DNA of 64,000 bases. It comes from Fasciola hepatica (lineage: Eukaryota > Platyhelminthes > Trematoda > Plagiorchiida > Fasciolidae). Within the stretch, counting starts at the first letter, position 1; every line of letters starts with the position of its first letter. The translations under genes and the position numbers were made by a program. Of the stretch, positions 52,420 through 61,499 are shown in pieces. The DNA lies in the NCBI GenBank assembly GCA_948099385.1, contig CANUEZ040000071.1, positions 2,108,001 through 2,172,000 of the forward strand, given 5' to 3'. The notes under the pieces are model-generated. The model had not been told where the DNA came from and made no database searches. It saw only the letters and a list, made by a program, of their open reading frames with translations.

Positions 52420-52954
52420 GAGTGCCTACACTAATGGCTTATGATCTATGAACTCTGTGTGCGTTTGGCCCTCGAGTGTGTGCCGAAAATAACGGATGCC
52501 TAAATAAATTGCCAGTGCTTCCCTGTTGAACGAATCTGATCGGGATTCCATAGGTCAGAGGGTCCTATAGAGGAAAACTATTGGTGGCCATGAGTTATTG
52601 ACTAGTTTTTTCCACACTGCTTCAACGGCTGTGTTTGAAATGTTTATCCCAAATGCCAGTGGTTGTGAAGAGTTGAAGTGTCCAATGAGTGCTATGTTTT
52701 TGGTGGCTTCCATGATCGAAGTGAATGCTGCCTGTGTCGGGAAATATGAATTTCCGAGTAACTCCAAGTAACAAGTCTAGTAGTGGTTGAATTATTTTGG
52801 AGGAGTGGGGGATAAATTGGTGATAGATTTCAACCAAACCAGAAAACTGGCGTAACGGCCGGTAGGAGTGGGGTTCAGGATAGTTGCGAATTGTCGCCAA
52901 CTTGGCTAACAGAGGCTGTATACCCCAGGATGAAATGCTCGAGAAATAACGCAT
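52420..52954 (-). pseudogene. Gypsy RT connection and RNase H
   Basis: The first frame contains IRNYPEPHSYRPLRQFSGLV and FIPHSSKIIQPLLDLLLG, the conserved stretch just after the RT palm. The overlapping frame at 52767-52555 reads FGINISNTAVEAVWKKLVNN, in which the catalytic TDAS block has become INIS. Further on, in a third frame, FNREALAIYLGIRYFRHTLE and IDHKPLV keep the glutamate and the later aspartate of RNase H. Frameshifts near 52890 and 52600 prevent translation. A homologous segment on the opposite strand lies at 54388-54752. Confidence 0.75.
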
Positions 52955-52959
52955 TCATT

Positions 52960-53285
52960 GCTGTCAATAACTTCCGTACCACAATCTCCAGACAGTATAT
53001 GACACTGCAAAATTTATCTCCAGAGATTCCCAATAATCGACGACTTTGTGTTTGCTTGCTTTCTCTGCCAGCTCCGCTGTTTGCCCACTTAAGGCTGTTG
53101 CTTTGCAATGTCCTCATATTGCAAGGTATCGTGTCCCACATATGCACATCTGATAAGCTCTTGTGCCGCAGAGTTCTGTTCTGTCGCCACAAAGTGGTCC
53201 ACCTTTTGTATCAAACATAAACTGATAGTTTTCTGCCCATCACTTCATCGTTTTTGCCAGCTGTGTCCATCCTATTGTTGTAGTT
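52960..53285. other. unassigned sequence next to Gypsy fragments
   Basis: Open on both strands (105 codons - at 53192-52875; 109 codons + at 52891-53220). On the - strand it leads into the Gypsy RT connection through FLEHFILGYTASVSQ near 52940, which fits the block before IRNYPEP in a shifted frame. The part above about 52980 is unassigned. Confidence 0.35.
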
Positions 53286-53287
53286 GA

Positions 53288-53440
53288 GCACCACGCAACG
53301 ATTTTTTCGATAATTCCTAGTTCATGCTGATGCATTACGTTCCTTTTTTTCTGAAAGCAAAACAATCCACTCAAAGTCCATATGTTTTATCTGGTCACTT
53401 CTTTCACCATCACTTTGGCAACCACGGTCCAGATGTGTAG
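53288..53440 (+). repeat. direct repeat, copy 1
   Basis: Shares a nearly exact core of about 45 bases (CTGAAAGCAAAACAATCCAC onward, starting at 53351) and weaker similarity on both sides with 53692-53850. The offset is 404 bases and orientation is the same. Preceding blocks (GCACCACGCAACG, GCTGATGCATTAC) also correspond. Sitting among Gypsy pieces, the pair may be LTR remnants, but TG...CA termini are not evident. Confidence 0.7.
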
Positions 53441-53691
53441 TCCATTTGGTTTATCACAAACACTCCGCCCATATCCGGCTGCCGAACTTTGCAAACCTAT
53501 TCATCGGTTGTTCTGTGTATTTCCTTTCTCATGCTCCATTCCGATAGATCGTCTCAGACACTTCCGACACTTGACACATTTTTTTCACCACGTGAAGTCT
53601 TTGCTGAGAATTATCGGTATGCAAATACTTACCTGTCATTCAACCGGTCATCCCTCTTGCAAGCCACGTTTCTGCCACTATCGTAGCTACG

Positions 53692-53850
53692 CACCACACA
53701 TTGATTTTTTTTGCTAGTTACCAGTTTCTTGCTGATGCATTACATTCCTTTTTTCTGAAAGCAAAACAATCCACTCAAAGTCCATATGCTCTATCCGGTC
53801 ACTTCTTTCACCAATAATTTGACACCCACAGTCCAGTGCGTTGTCCGTTT
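53692..53850 (+). repeat. direct repeat, copy 2
   Basis: Partner of 53288-53440, with the shared core starting at 53755 and matching blocks before and after it (GCACCACACATTG, GCTGATGCATTAC, CACTTCTTTCACCA). Similarity fades after about 53850. The 404-base spacing is short for an LTR pair of a complete element, so a tandem duplication or two clustered solo LTR pieces are possible. Confidence 0.7.
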
Positions 53851-54340
53851 CGTTTTACAGCTGGCTCCACCGATATACGGTCACTGAACCCCAAAATTGC
53901 CATTTTCGACCGATTTTCTTGTTCTTCATATGTTATCCAACAATTTTTATCGTCTAATTTTTCATCGCAACTCCTCTCATACATTGCAAAGCTCTATTGC
54001 TTGAATACATCTCCTTCAGGAATGTTTCTTCTTCACGATACCACGTATCCAGCAATCTAGTTTAGTTCTCCGACAGGACAGTCTTCCTTCTGTAGGATTT
54101 GTATGATTTTGTACCCACCCCACACTTTGGCAGAATAACTACACCTACCTCCAGCCGGATCGACCACTTGACCTTGAGTTTAAATTCACCCGGCGGTATC
54201 GCAACAATTGACTTGAATGCCTTCTCTTATATTCAGTCGCGTTGGCATAATTGTACAATCCCATTGTAACTTCCATTCAGCTTTCAATTGTACTGTTTGA
54301 TCTTGCATTGCAGCATGCTTCAGGGTTATCCGAAAAACAC

Positions 54341-54383
54341 TATTATTATTATTATTATTTTTATTATTATTATTATTATTATT
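54341..54383 (+). repeat. (ATT)n microsatellite
   Basis: About 14 ATT/TTA units with a single extra-T interruption near the middle. It ends immediately before the first readable codon of the + strand Gypsy RT fragment, so it marks that fragment's left boundary. Confidence 0.9.
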
Positions 54384-54387
54384 GTGT

Positions 54388-54752
54388 TTAGACGATATTA
54401 TTGTGACAAGTTCTCCGGAAAAAGAGCATATGGCACAACTGCGCGCTCTTTTTGAGCGCCTTAGCCAACACGGTGTAACCAGTTATCCTACCAAATGCGA
54501 ATAAGGTAGGACAACCATGACAAACTTTAGCCACGAAATTCCAGCCGCGGGCACACTAACCCCGCCTGACAATTTGGTGGTAATTCGCGACTATCCTGAG
54601 CCTCACTCTTACTAGCAAATGCGCCAATTTTCTGGTTTCGTCAAATTTCATCGCCGGCTTATCCCACACTGCGCCGAAACAATGCAGTCTCTAGCACAAC
54701 TTTTAAGTGGAAGTAAGCGGAAGTTCATTTTTCCCCGACACAGCACACATAC
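54388..54752 (+). pseudogene. Gypsy RT palm-to-connection fragment, opposite orientation
   Basis: Starts at LDDIIVTSSPEKEHMAQLRA, the RT active-site block with both aspartates, followed by LFERLSQHGVTSYPTKCE and a stop. After about 60 decayed bases it continues IRDYPEPHSY, stop, QMRQFSGFVKFHRRLIPHCA and QSLAQLLSGSKRKFIF. The second part is homologous to the - strand segment at 52622-52954, so the same family is present in both orientations 1.7 kb apart. The fragment is cut at 54752 by the 5' LTR of the old BEL element and bounded on the left by the ATT repeat. Confidence 0.75.
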
Positions 54753-55081
54753 TGGAACGACCGGTCGTGGAAAATCCCCTAGAAACACCGCAATTCCGTG
54801 TTTCCTTGGCATCACTCACTCATTTACACTATTGGCTCGTTTTTACGCACAGTATTTTTTCATATCCTATTCTGGACCTGGGTGATGCAAAATCCACTTT
54901 CTCGCACGTTGCAATTCGGCTCTCCTTTTCTGAGTCCCTGTGGTCGCATTATTGAGATTCATATCTGTTTTATGTCATTATTCATTGGACAATCTAGTAT
55001 CGTAGAATTTCACGAATAATCCTATCCTGATTTCGGGATCCTTTCCAAATTTGGCTACGTATTACTCAAAGGCGTCTTACA
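54753..55081 (+). repeat. 5' LTR of the old BEL/Pao copy
   Basis: Begins TGGAACGACCGGTCGTGGAA and ends GTCTTACA, with the TG...CA termini. It aligns along its length with the young LTR, sharing CCGGTCGTGGAAAATCCCC, ATCACTCA, ATTTCGGGATCC and TTTGGCTACG, but has many substitutions and is about 45 bases shorter. It would hold the promoter and the transcript ends. The partner 3' LTR lies beyond the window. Confidence 0.8.
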
Positions 55082-55120
55082 ATACTCAGTTGATCAACTT
55101 GGAACGAGATAATTCGCAGC

Positions 55121-56612
55121 ATGCCAAGAAAAGGATCGAAGCAATTGGAATCTTGACAGGAAGAAATACGGCAAGTCACTGGGGAGGTTTTGAGTACCTT
55201 GGATTCTTTAGTTAATGCTAGGCTACCTATCCCTGTCAGTGCTAGCCCACGTATTACTAAAGGTACTATGAACTAACAGTTTTCGACGGACGGTCTGAAG
55301 ACTACTGCAAGTTCATCAGGCACTTCGAAACTTTCGTCGAAAATAAGGTAACCGACCCTGGGCAAGGGCTTACATATCTGGCTAGCTGTTGTCAAGGCCG
55401 AGCAGGAGAAACTATCGATGAGTGTGCCATGCTCGATCCGGAACAAGGCCACACACGGGCAAGGGAGATTTTGAGGGACCTGTTCGGCCAGCAATTCAAG
55501 GTAGCCCGCAACCTAATAGAGGGCGTGAATTCAGCTACCAAAAGAACCAAGGGCGACGTTTATACAATGACCGACCTAGTGATCGAGATCCAGGACTGTC
55601 CAATAGCCCCCGACCATTTAGGTTACAGGGCTGACCTCGATGCAATTCACGCCTTAGAGGGCATAGTTCGTCATTTCTCTCCCGATTCGCAGGGTCTTTG
55701 GGCAGAAGACGCGAAAGGAATAGGCCAGAGCGACCGTGAGGCTAACTTCGAAGGACTGACCGAACACTTAGGCAAGCAAACCAAGGTAGCCAAAGTAGAT
55801 TTGGCCGACTCATCTGGGACAGCAACCGGATAAACAAACCTGGCACTAGTCAGCCTCAAACCACTGCACTGGAACATCCGAAATGTCAGCCTTGGGCCAA
55901 TGCACACGCCATTTCACGAGAGGCTATGGCGCATCCAAGTTGCAGGTCCTGTGACGCTAGCCATGGGGTACTAGAATGCCCGGAGTTCACGAACGCCACA
56001 ATAGGCGGAAGTCGGGGAATGGCGAGGATGACAGGAACGTGTTTTATATGCCTTAACACCACACACCGGGCGGCAGCTTGTCGAACAAGAACCAGATTTG
56101 GTCACGAGGGCTGCACGGGCAGACACCATCGATTGTTACACCAGGCGAGAGAAACTATACCCGAGAAGAGCACCAAGCCTGGTGTGACTTGTTCAACGTC
56201 GCTGTCTGTCAGTATACCAGTACGTTTTGGAGCGGTTGCCTTGGGAGTGGTGACCTCAACTGGGGTGGTCAAAGCGTTGGCTTTCGTCGATAGTGGATCC
56301 GACACTACTCTAATTAAAGAGCGGTTTACCGACAAACACCGGCTCGCTAAAATTACAATGTCGTTTGTAGTGAGCACGGTGGGCCGAACAAACAATGACT
56401 GGCGGTCAGTTTAGGTTGCAACTCATCTTCTTAGACACTAACGAGCAAATCGAATCACTGAAGTCTTTTACATTAGCTGATCTCCCAATTCGGGCACCAA
56501 GGTCGGTCTATGCAATCTTGACTAGGTGGCCCCACCTGAAGGATATAACCGTTGTAGACTGGGAGGATGACGAGGTGTATCTCCTCATCGGCTGCGACGT
56601 GCCAGAGGCGCA
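55121..56612 (+). pseudogene. BEL/Pao gag-protease, old copy
   Basis: Starts MPRKGSKQLES, as in the young element, but meets a TGA at 55154. About 230 bases of the young sequence are missing near 55260. From 55275 the gag core is readable (VFDGRSEDYCKFIRHFETF, then the LRDLFGQQFKVARNLIEG block at about 55474-55530) until a frameshift and stop at 55833. The next frame (55926-56414) has zinc knuckles (CRSCDASHGVLEC; CFICLNTTHRAAAC) and the protease motif FVDSGSDTTLIKERF. Another shift leads to 56395-56612, which ends where the young element is inserted. Similarity to the young element is clear but imperfect throughout. Confidence 0.8.
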
Positions 56613-56617
56613 TTGGT
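56613..56617 (+). other. target-site duplication, left copy (TTGGT)
   Basis: The five bases TTGGT immediately before the TG of the young 5' LTR are repeated exactly at 63291-63295 after the 3' LTR. Five bases is the usual length for BEL/Pao and most LTR elements. Removing the element and one copy restores a continuous old BEL pol frame across the junction (PEAHW then LLDQRLGDR), which confirms the insertion point. Confidence 0.92.
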
Positions 56618-56994
56618 TGTAACAGCCGGTCGTGGAAAATCCCCCTTTTTTCTCTCGCGATTCAGTGCTTTTCCTAACATCACTCATTTACCTACACTAT
56701 TGACTTGTCTTTACGAACTGGTTGTTTTTCTGGTCCAATTGTTGTTTGTTCGTGCCCAGAGCTCGACTTTGACACATCCTTGTTCAGGACCTGCGTGACG
56801 CACGTGCTGTTTGCTCACACGCTGCAATTCAGTTTCTCGTTGTTGAGTCCTTGTGATCGTACTATTGAGGTTTGTATACTTTTTATGTCATTGTTCATGT
56901 AATAATCTAGTATCGTAGAATATCACGGATAATCGTCTTTTGATTTCGGGATCCGTTGCGAATTTGGCTACGCATTGCTCAAACGTTCGTTACA
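56618..56994 (+). repeat. 5' LTR of the young BEL/Pao element
   Basis: 377 bases, beginning TGTAACAGCCGGTCG and ending CGTTCGTTACA; the first and last six bases are inverted complements. It differs from the 3' LTR at five C/T positions and an extra AT near 56885. It should carry promoter, cap site and polyadenylation signals. I see no classic TATA box and only AT-rich candidates near 56890. Confidence 0.95.
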
Positions 56995-57012
56995 ATACTC
57001 AATAGATCAATT

Positions 57013-57030
57013 TGGAACGAGGAAAAACAC
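57013..57030 (+). promoter_or_regulatory. candidate primer-binding site
   Basis: TGGAACGAGG starts at 57013, 18 bases after the LTR end. The same TGGAACGAG is conserved at the equivalent place in the old copy (about 55100). A TGG start is expected for pairing with a tRNA CCA end, but binding sites usually lie within a few bases of the LTR and I cannot name a matching tRNA. The conservation may simply reflect common descent. Confidence 0.3.
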
Positions 57031-57035
57031 GCAAA

Positions 57036-59984
57036 ATGCCAAGAAAAGGATCAAAAGTAGTCAAATCCGGACAGGAAGTAATACGGCAAGTCTCTGGGGA
57101 GGTTTTGGGTACATATGATTCTTTAGTTAATGCTAGATCGCCTAGTCCTGTCAGTGCTTGTTCATGTGTTATTGAAAGCAATATTGATCGTAAGGTTGTC
57201 GATTTATATAAGCTGAGAATACTAGAACTAGAGCAACAGTTACTACCGGCTAGACTACAGGCGCAGGAAGCAGAGAAGTGTACACAGAAACAGCGAGAGC
57301 ATGAGACCAGTGACTTCGACACTTCCGATAGGTTAGAGTGCAATAAGGTAAGGAACCCCACGCCGGTCGCCGACTACAAACCACCATCGATCGATCTGCC
57401 TAGAGTGGAGTTAACGGTTTTCGACGGGCGAGCTGAGCAATACTGCAAGTTTGTCAAGCAGTTCGAGACGTTCGTTGAAAATAAGGTAACCGACCCTGGG
57501 CAAAGGCTTCTCTACCTTACTCACTACTGCCGAGGCCGAGCAAGAGAAGCTATCGACGGGTGCACCATGCTCGACCCAGATCAAGTCTACACAAGAGCAA
57601 GGAAGATTCTAAGGGACTTGTTTGGCCAACCTTTCAAAGTAGCCCGTAACCTAATAGAGGGCGTGATGGTAGAGGCAAAGATAACCAAGGGCGACGTCTA
57701 CACCATGGCCGACCTGGTGATTAAGATGCAGAACTGCTCAATAGCCCTCGACCATTTAGGTTACAGGGCTGACCTAGACGCCGTGCACACTTTGGAAGGC
57801 ATAGTCCGTCACCTCTCTCCCGAACTACAGGGTCGGTGGGCGGAAGAAGCAGAACGGATAAGCCGAAGCGACAGAGAAGCCAACTTCGAAGACCTGACCG
57901 AATACTTGGACAGGCAAACGAAGAAAGCTGACAGCAGATTCGGCCGACTCATCCGGGACAGCAACCGAGCAAACAAGCCCAGTACTAGCCAAGTCCAAAC
58001 CCCTGTACGGGAACATCCAAAGTACCAGCCTTGGACCAATACACATGTCATTTCACGAGATGCTACGGCGCAACCAAATTGCAGATCCTGTGGTACTAGC
58101 CATGGCCTACCAGAATGCCCCAAGTTCGGCAACGCCACAATAGACGAACGGTGGGGAATGGCGAGGATGGCAGGAGCATGTGTTACCTGTCTCAACACCA
58201 CGCACCGGGCAGCAGCCTGTAGGACAAGGAATCGATGTGGTTACGAGGGCTGCACGGGCAGACACCATCGGCTGCTGCATCAGGCGAGAGTAACCATATC
58301 CGAGGCGAGTACCAAGCCCAGCGTGATTTGTTCAACTTCACAAGCTGCCAGTAAACCGGTACGTTTAGGCGTAGTGGCCGTGGGAGTAGTGACTCCGACT
58401 GGGATAGTCAAGGCGTTGGCTTTCGTTGATAGTGGATCCGGCACCACTTTAGTGAAAGAGCGGTTTGCCGACAAACACCAACTGGCCAAAGGTGCGACGT
58501 CGTTAGCAGTGAGCACGGTGGACGGAACACAGGTAATGACTGCCGGTAGATTGAGGCTGCAACTCATCTCTCTAGACACTAACGAGGAAATTGAACCAAC
58601 GGAGGCATTCACGTTAGCGGATCTCCTCATGCGAGCACCAAGGGCGGTGAACGCAGTCTTGACTCGGTGGCCCCACCTGCAGGATGTAACCGTTGTAGAC
58701 TGGGAAGATGATAAAGTGGATCTCCTCTTCGGCTGCGACGTGCCAGAGGTGTATTGGGTGCTTGACCAGAGAGTGGGCGACCGCCAGGCACCTTATGCCG
58801 TATGCACGGCTCTTGGATTGATGTTATATGGTCCAGTAGGGGTACGCGGTTCCGTGAATTATTTATCCGCCGAAACGGACTGCATAGAGTATCACCCGCA
58901 GCGGCTGTATAAAAAGGAGTTTCATGACATGGGAGACGAAAGACCGACGTTGTCTCAAGAGGATCACTTCGCTCTAAAAACGGTGCGGCAAGGCACTAGA
59001 GGCCTCAAAAAACAGTTCGAGGTTCCCCTCCCATGGCGCACATCGGTCGACCCGTGGACTGACAACAGAAATTATGTTCTCCAACGATTACCACGACTAA
59101 AAGAACGCTTCATTCGAGACCAGAATCTGTGGGAACGATACGCGGATTTGATGAAGCGAAACGAGGCCCTCGGTTACGTTGAAAAGGTGCCTTTCAACAC
59201 CGACAGCAAAAGGGGTGTCTGGTATCTTCCTCACCATCCGGTTATCAACCCCAGGAAACCCAATATACTGCGGGTGGTTTTCGACTTTGCGGCCAAGTTC
59301 CAGGGCAAGTCGTTAAACGATTGCTTACTACAAGGGCCTGACGGGACCACATCGATGATCGAAGTTTTGTGCCTTTTCAGAGTGGGTAAAGTAGCCTTGT
59401 CTGCTGACTTTAGGGAAATGTTTCATCAAGTGAAAATTTCGGTAGGGGAACGAGATGCGTTGCTTTTCCTGTGGTGGGAAGAGAGCGACCGGGACAACGC
59501 AGTGGTGAATTATAGGATGACCGTCCACCCCTTCGGAGCCAAATCGTCACCATTTTGTGCCAACTACGCCCTTCGAGAATCAGCGAACAAACATGGCGAT
59601 CTAGTACATCGGACGGTGGTAGATAGCGTCACCAGGAACTTCTACGTCGACGACTGTCTTGGGTCATTCGATGATGTGGAATCAGCTCTAGAGCAGTTCA
59701 GGGGTCTGACGAGATTGCTGGAAGAGGGCGGCTTCCATCCAACGAAATGGATGTCGAACGCTTCAGAAGTGCTGAAGGTCATCCTGTATCACGAAAAAGC
59801 CGAAAGGGTAAGATATTTGGACGGCTCTGCACTTCCTATCGAACGCACTTTAGGAATACAATGGGACGCGAAAACGGCCGACTTTATTTTCCTGCTAAAC
59901 GTTCCAGAGCTGCCAGTGACCCATCGCGGCATACTATCTGCCGTCTCAAGTTTGTTCGACCCGCTCGATTCCGTCTCACCCTAG
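57036..59984 (+). CDS. BEL/Pao Gag-protease-RT open frame (first uninterrupted part)
   Basis: A 983-codon uninterrupted frame. The gag core (VELTVFDGRAEQYCKFVKQF, then LRDLFGQPFKVARNLIEG) is of the type found in Pao elements and would build the particle. Two CCHC knuckles (residues 349-362 and 382-395) would bind element RNA. The protease (DSGSGTTLVKERF, active-site aspartate 465) is of the DUF1758/A17 type. RT follows: WYLPHHPVINPRKP at 729, SADFREMFHQV with D791, and FYVDDCLGSF at 869. The frame ends at a TAG just after SSLFDPLDSVSP, a conserved block, so termination there is mutational and not the natural end. Expression of a truncated Gag-PR-RT product is conceivable. Confidence 0.85.
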   Translation: MPRKGSKVVKSGQEVIRQVSGEVLGTYDSLVNARSPSPVSACSCVIESNIDRKVVDLYKLRILELEQQLLPARLQAQEAEKCTQKQREHETSDFDTSDRLECNKVRNPTPVADYKPPSIDLPRVELTVFDGRAEQYCKFVKQFETFVENKVTDPGQRLLYLTHYCRGRAREAIDGCTMLDPDQVYTRARKILRDLFGQPFKVARNLIEGVMVEAKITKGDVYTMADLVIKMQNCSIALDHLGYRADLDAVHTLEGIVRHLSPELQGRWAEEAERISRSDREANFEDLTEYLDRQTKKADSRFGRLIRDSNRANKPSTSQVQTPVREHPKYQPWTNTHVISRDATAQPNCRSCGTSHGLPECPKFGNATIDERWGMARMAGACVTCLNTTHRAAACRTRNRCGYEGCTGRHHRLLHQARVTISEASTKPSVICSTSQAASKPVRLGVVAVGVVTPTGIVKALAFVDSGSGTTLVKERFADKHQLAKGATSLAVSTVDGTQVMTAGRLRLQLISLDTNEEIEPTEAFTLADLLMRAPRAVNAVLTRWPHLQDVTVVDWEDDKVDLLFGCDVPEVYWVLDQRVGDRQAPYAVCTALGLMLYGPVGVRGSVNYLSAETDCIEYHPQRLYKKEFHDMGDERPTLSQEDHFALKTVRQGTRGLKKQFEVPLPWRTSVDPWTDNRNYVLQRLPRLKERFIRDQNLWERYADLMKRNEALGYVEKVPFNTDSKRGVWYLPHHPVINPRKPNILRVVFDFAAKFQGKSLNDCLLQGPDGTTSMIEVLCLFRVGKVALSADFREMFHQVKISVGERDALLFLWWEESDRDNAVVNYRMTVHPFGAKSSPFCANYALRESANKHGDLVHRTVVDSVTRNFYVDDCLGSFDDVESALEQFRGLTRLLEEGGFHPTKWMSNASEVLKVILYHEKAERVRYLDGSALPIERTLGIQWDAKTADFIFLLNVPELPVTHRGILSAVSSLFDPLDSVSP

Positions 59985-61499
59985 CTGCTACCCGGAAAAA
60001 TCTTTCTGCAGCGGCTGTGCCGTAAGAAAGTTGATTGGGACCAGTCACTGGACCGAGAGGACCGGTTGGACTGGGAAGAATTTTTGAACACCTTGAAGAA
60101 ATTAGGGGACATAAGGATTCCACGATGTTTGACTCCTGGCCATACGACACGGACTGGAGAACTACATGCCTTTTCCGATGCATCCGAAGTCGGTTATGGA
60201 GCCGTGGTGTACGGACGATGGTGCGCAGGAGATGGACAATATACTACGAGGATCCTGTTCGCCAAAGCCCGCGTTGCTCCACTGAAGTCGGTCTCAATCC
60301 CACGCCTTGAAATCAGTGCAGCCGTGTTGGCAGTCAGGGTGGTGCAAGCTGTGAAGAGATGTTTCGATCTTTACATTTGGTCGGTGAGCTTCTGGACGGA
60401 TTCGACGATAGTACTTTACTATATCAACAACGTCCGGAGCCGGTTTAGTACTTTCGTTGCTAACCGGCTCACGATTATCCACGATGAATCAGCCACGCAC
60501 CAGTGGAGTCATGTTAGGTCTGGCGATAATCCGGCCGACCTGTGCTCCCGGGGTGCAACCAACCTCAAGCAAATAGAAACGTGGACGAGAGGGTCAAACT
60601 TCCTGCAATTGCCCAAACAGGACTGGCCCGTGTTCGAATTAAAACCCCCTACGGAAGTTGAACTGGAGATCAAAGGCGTAGTGATAGCAACCAGCGTCGT
60701 CGAAGCGTCATCCATTCTATCACGACTGGTCAGTTTTTCTTCCTGGATGAAGACGCTTCGTTCGCTAGTTTGGTTAACCAGGTTCAAAAGAAATTTACCA
60801 GTCAGGAAAGGGCTACGGCCCTCAGGTCGGATACGGGTCGACCCGATAGGTCCCGATGAGCTACAAGCGGCAGAGTACGATATTTTCAGAATGATACAAC
60901 GCGAGGCTTTCGCCCGAGAACTCAAGAGGGCGGAAGAAGTGGGGCCGACCAATAAAGACATGCCGTCTTCAAGAGGCGAGCTGAAGCGTTTGAACCCCAA
61001 ACTCATCGACGGACTGCTTCGGGTGGATGGTAGGCTGACCAACGCCCACCTGAACTTCGACACAAAGTATCCTATACTGCTGCCTGCGAGACAACCTGTA
61101 GTAGAGTTAATGATTCAACACGTCCACGCCGTTGAAGGACATGCCGGGGGAAGTCACGTGACGAACCTCATCCGAAAGCGCCTTTGGTTGTTGAGAGGAC
61201 GAGAGACTGTAAAACGCGTAATCCGACGGTGTGTGCAATGCAGGAGACGCAATGCCACAGCAGGCAAACAACTCATGGCTCCACTACCAGAATGCAGGGT
61301 GACTACGGGCTGGTGGCCGTTCAGTGACACCGGGTTGGACTATTTCGGGCCCTTGTGGATCAAGTGCGGGAAAAGATTAGAAAAGCGATACGGATGTATC
61401 ATGACGTGCATGAAGTCACGTGCGGTACACCTAGAAGTCGCACATTCGATGACGACCGATTCGTTTCTACGGGCCTTGCAAAGATTTATCAACCAATGA
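59985..61499 (+). CDS. BEL/Pao RNase H and integrase N-terminal part (second open part)
   Basis: In the same frame after the TAG, sequence resumes LLPGKIFLQRLCRKKVDWDQ, showing no bases were lost. RNase H is seen as LHAFSDASEVGYGAV (D1048) and FWTDSTIVLYYINN. The integrase zinc-binding region follows (H1362, H1364, H1369 and RRCVQCRR), then the core start DTGLDYFGPLWIK with D1435. The frame ends at TGA 61497-61499 after RALQRFINQ. There is no ATG at the beginning, so it is part of the polyprotein and not a separate gene. Confidence 0.85.
   Translation: MLPGKIFLQRLCRKKVDWDQSLDREDRLDWEEFLNTLKKLGDIRIPRCLTPGHTTRTGELHAFSDASEVGYGAVVYGRWCAGDGQYTTRILFAKARVAPLKSVSIPRLEISAAVLAVRVVQAVKRCFDLYIWSVSFWTDSTIVLYYINNVRSRFSTFVANRLTIIHDESATHQWSHVRSGDNPADLCSRGATNLKQIETWTRGSNFLQLPKQDWPVFELKPPTEVELEIKGVVIATSVVEASSILSRLVSFSSWMKTLRSLVWLTRFKRNLPVRKGLRPSGRIRVDPIGPDELQAAEYDIFRMIQREAFARELKRAEEVGPTNKDMPSSRGELKRLNPKLIDGLLRVDGRLTNAHLNFDTKYPILLPARQPVVELMIQHVHAVEGHAGGSHVTNLIRKRLWLLRGRETVKRVIRRCVQCRRRNATAGKQLMAPLPECRVTTGWWPFSDTGLDYFGPLWIKCGKRLEKRYGCIMTCMKSRAVHLEVAHSMTTDSFLRALQRFINQ

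Larger units (their letters stand above)
50856..52960 (-). mobile_element. Gypsy/Ty3 fragment (CsRn1-like): RT end, RNase H, integrase
   Basis: The - strand carries, from high to low coordinates, the RT-RNase H connection (52954-52622), RNase H (52767 to about 52420), a long decayed linker, the integrase core (about 51890-51509) and the integrase C-terminal tail (51425-50856). Frames are broken repeatedly. Sequence patterns match the CsRn1-type Gypsy elements of trematodes as I know them. The fingers and palm of RT are absent above 52960. Confidence 0.8.

Noticed and set aside
57012..57035. Start of the BEL polyprotein at a TTG (57012)
   Set aside because: An ATG at 57036 with MPRKG is shared with the old copy, and a TTG start is unlikely in an animal nuclear gene.
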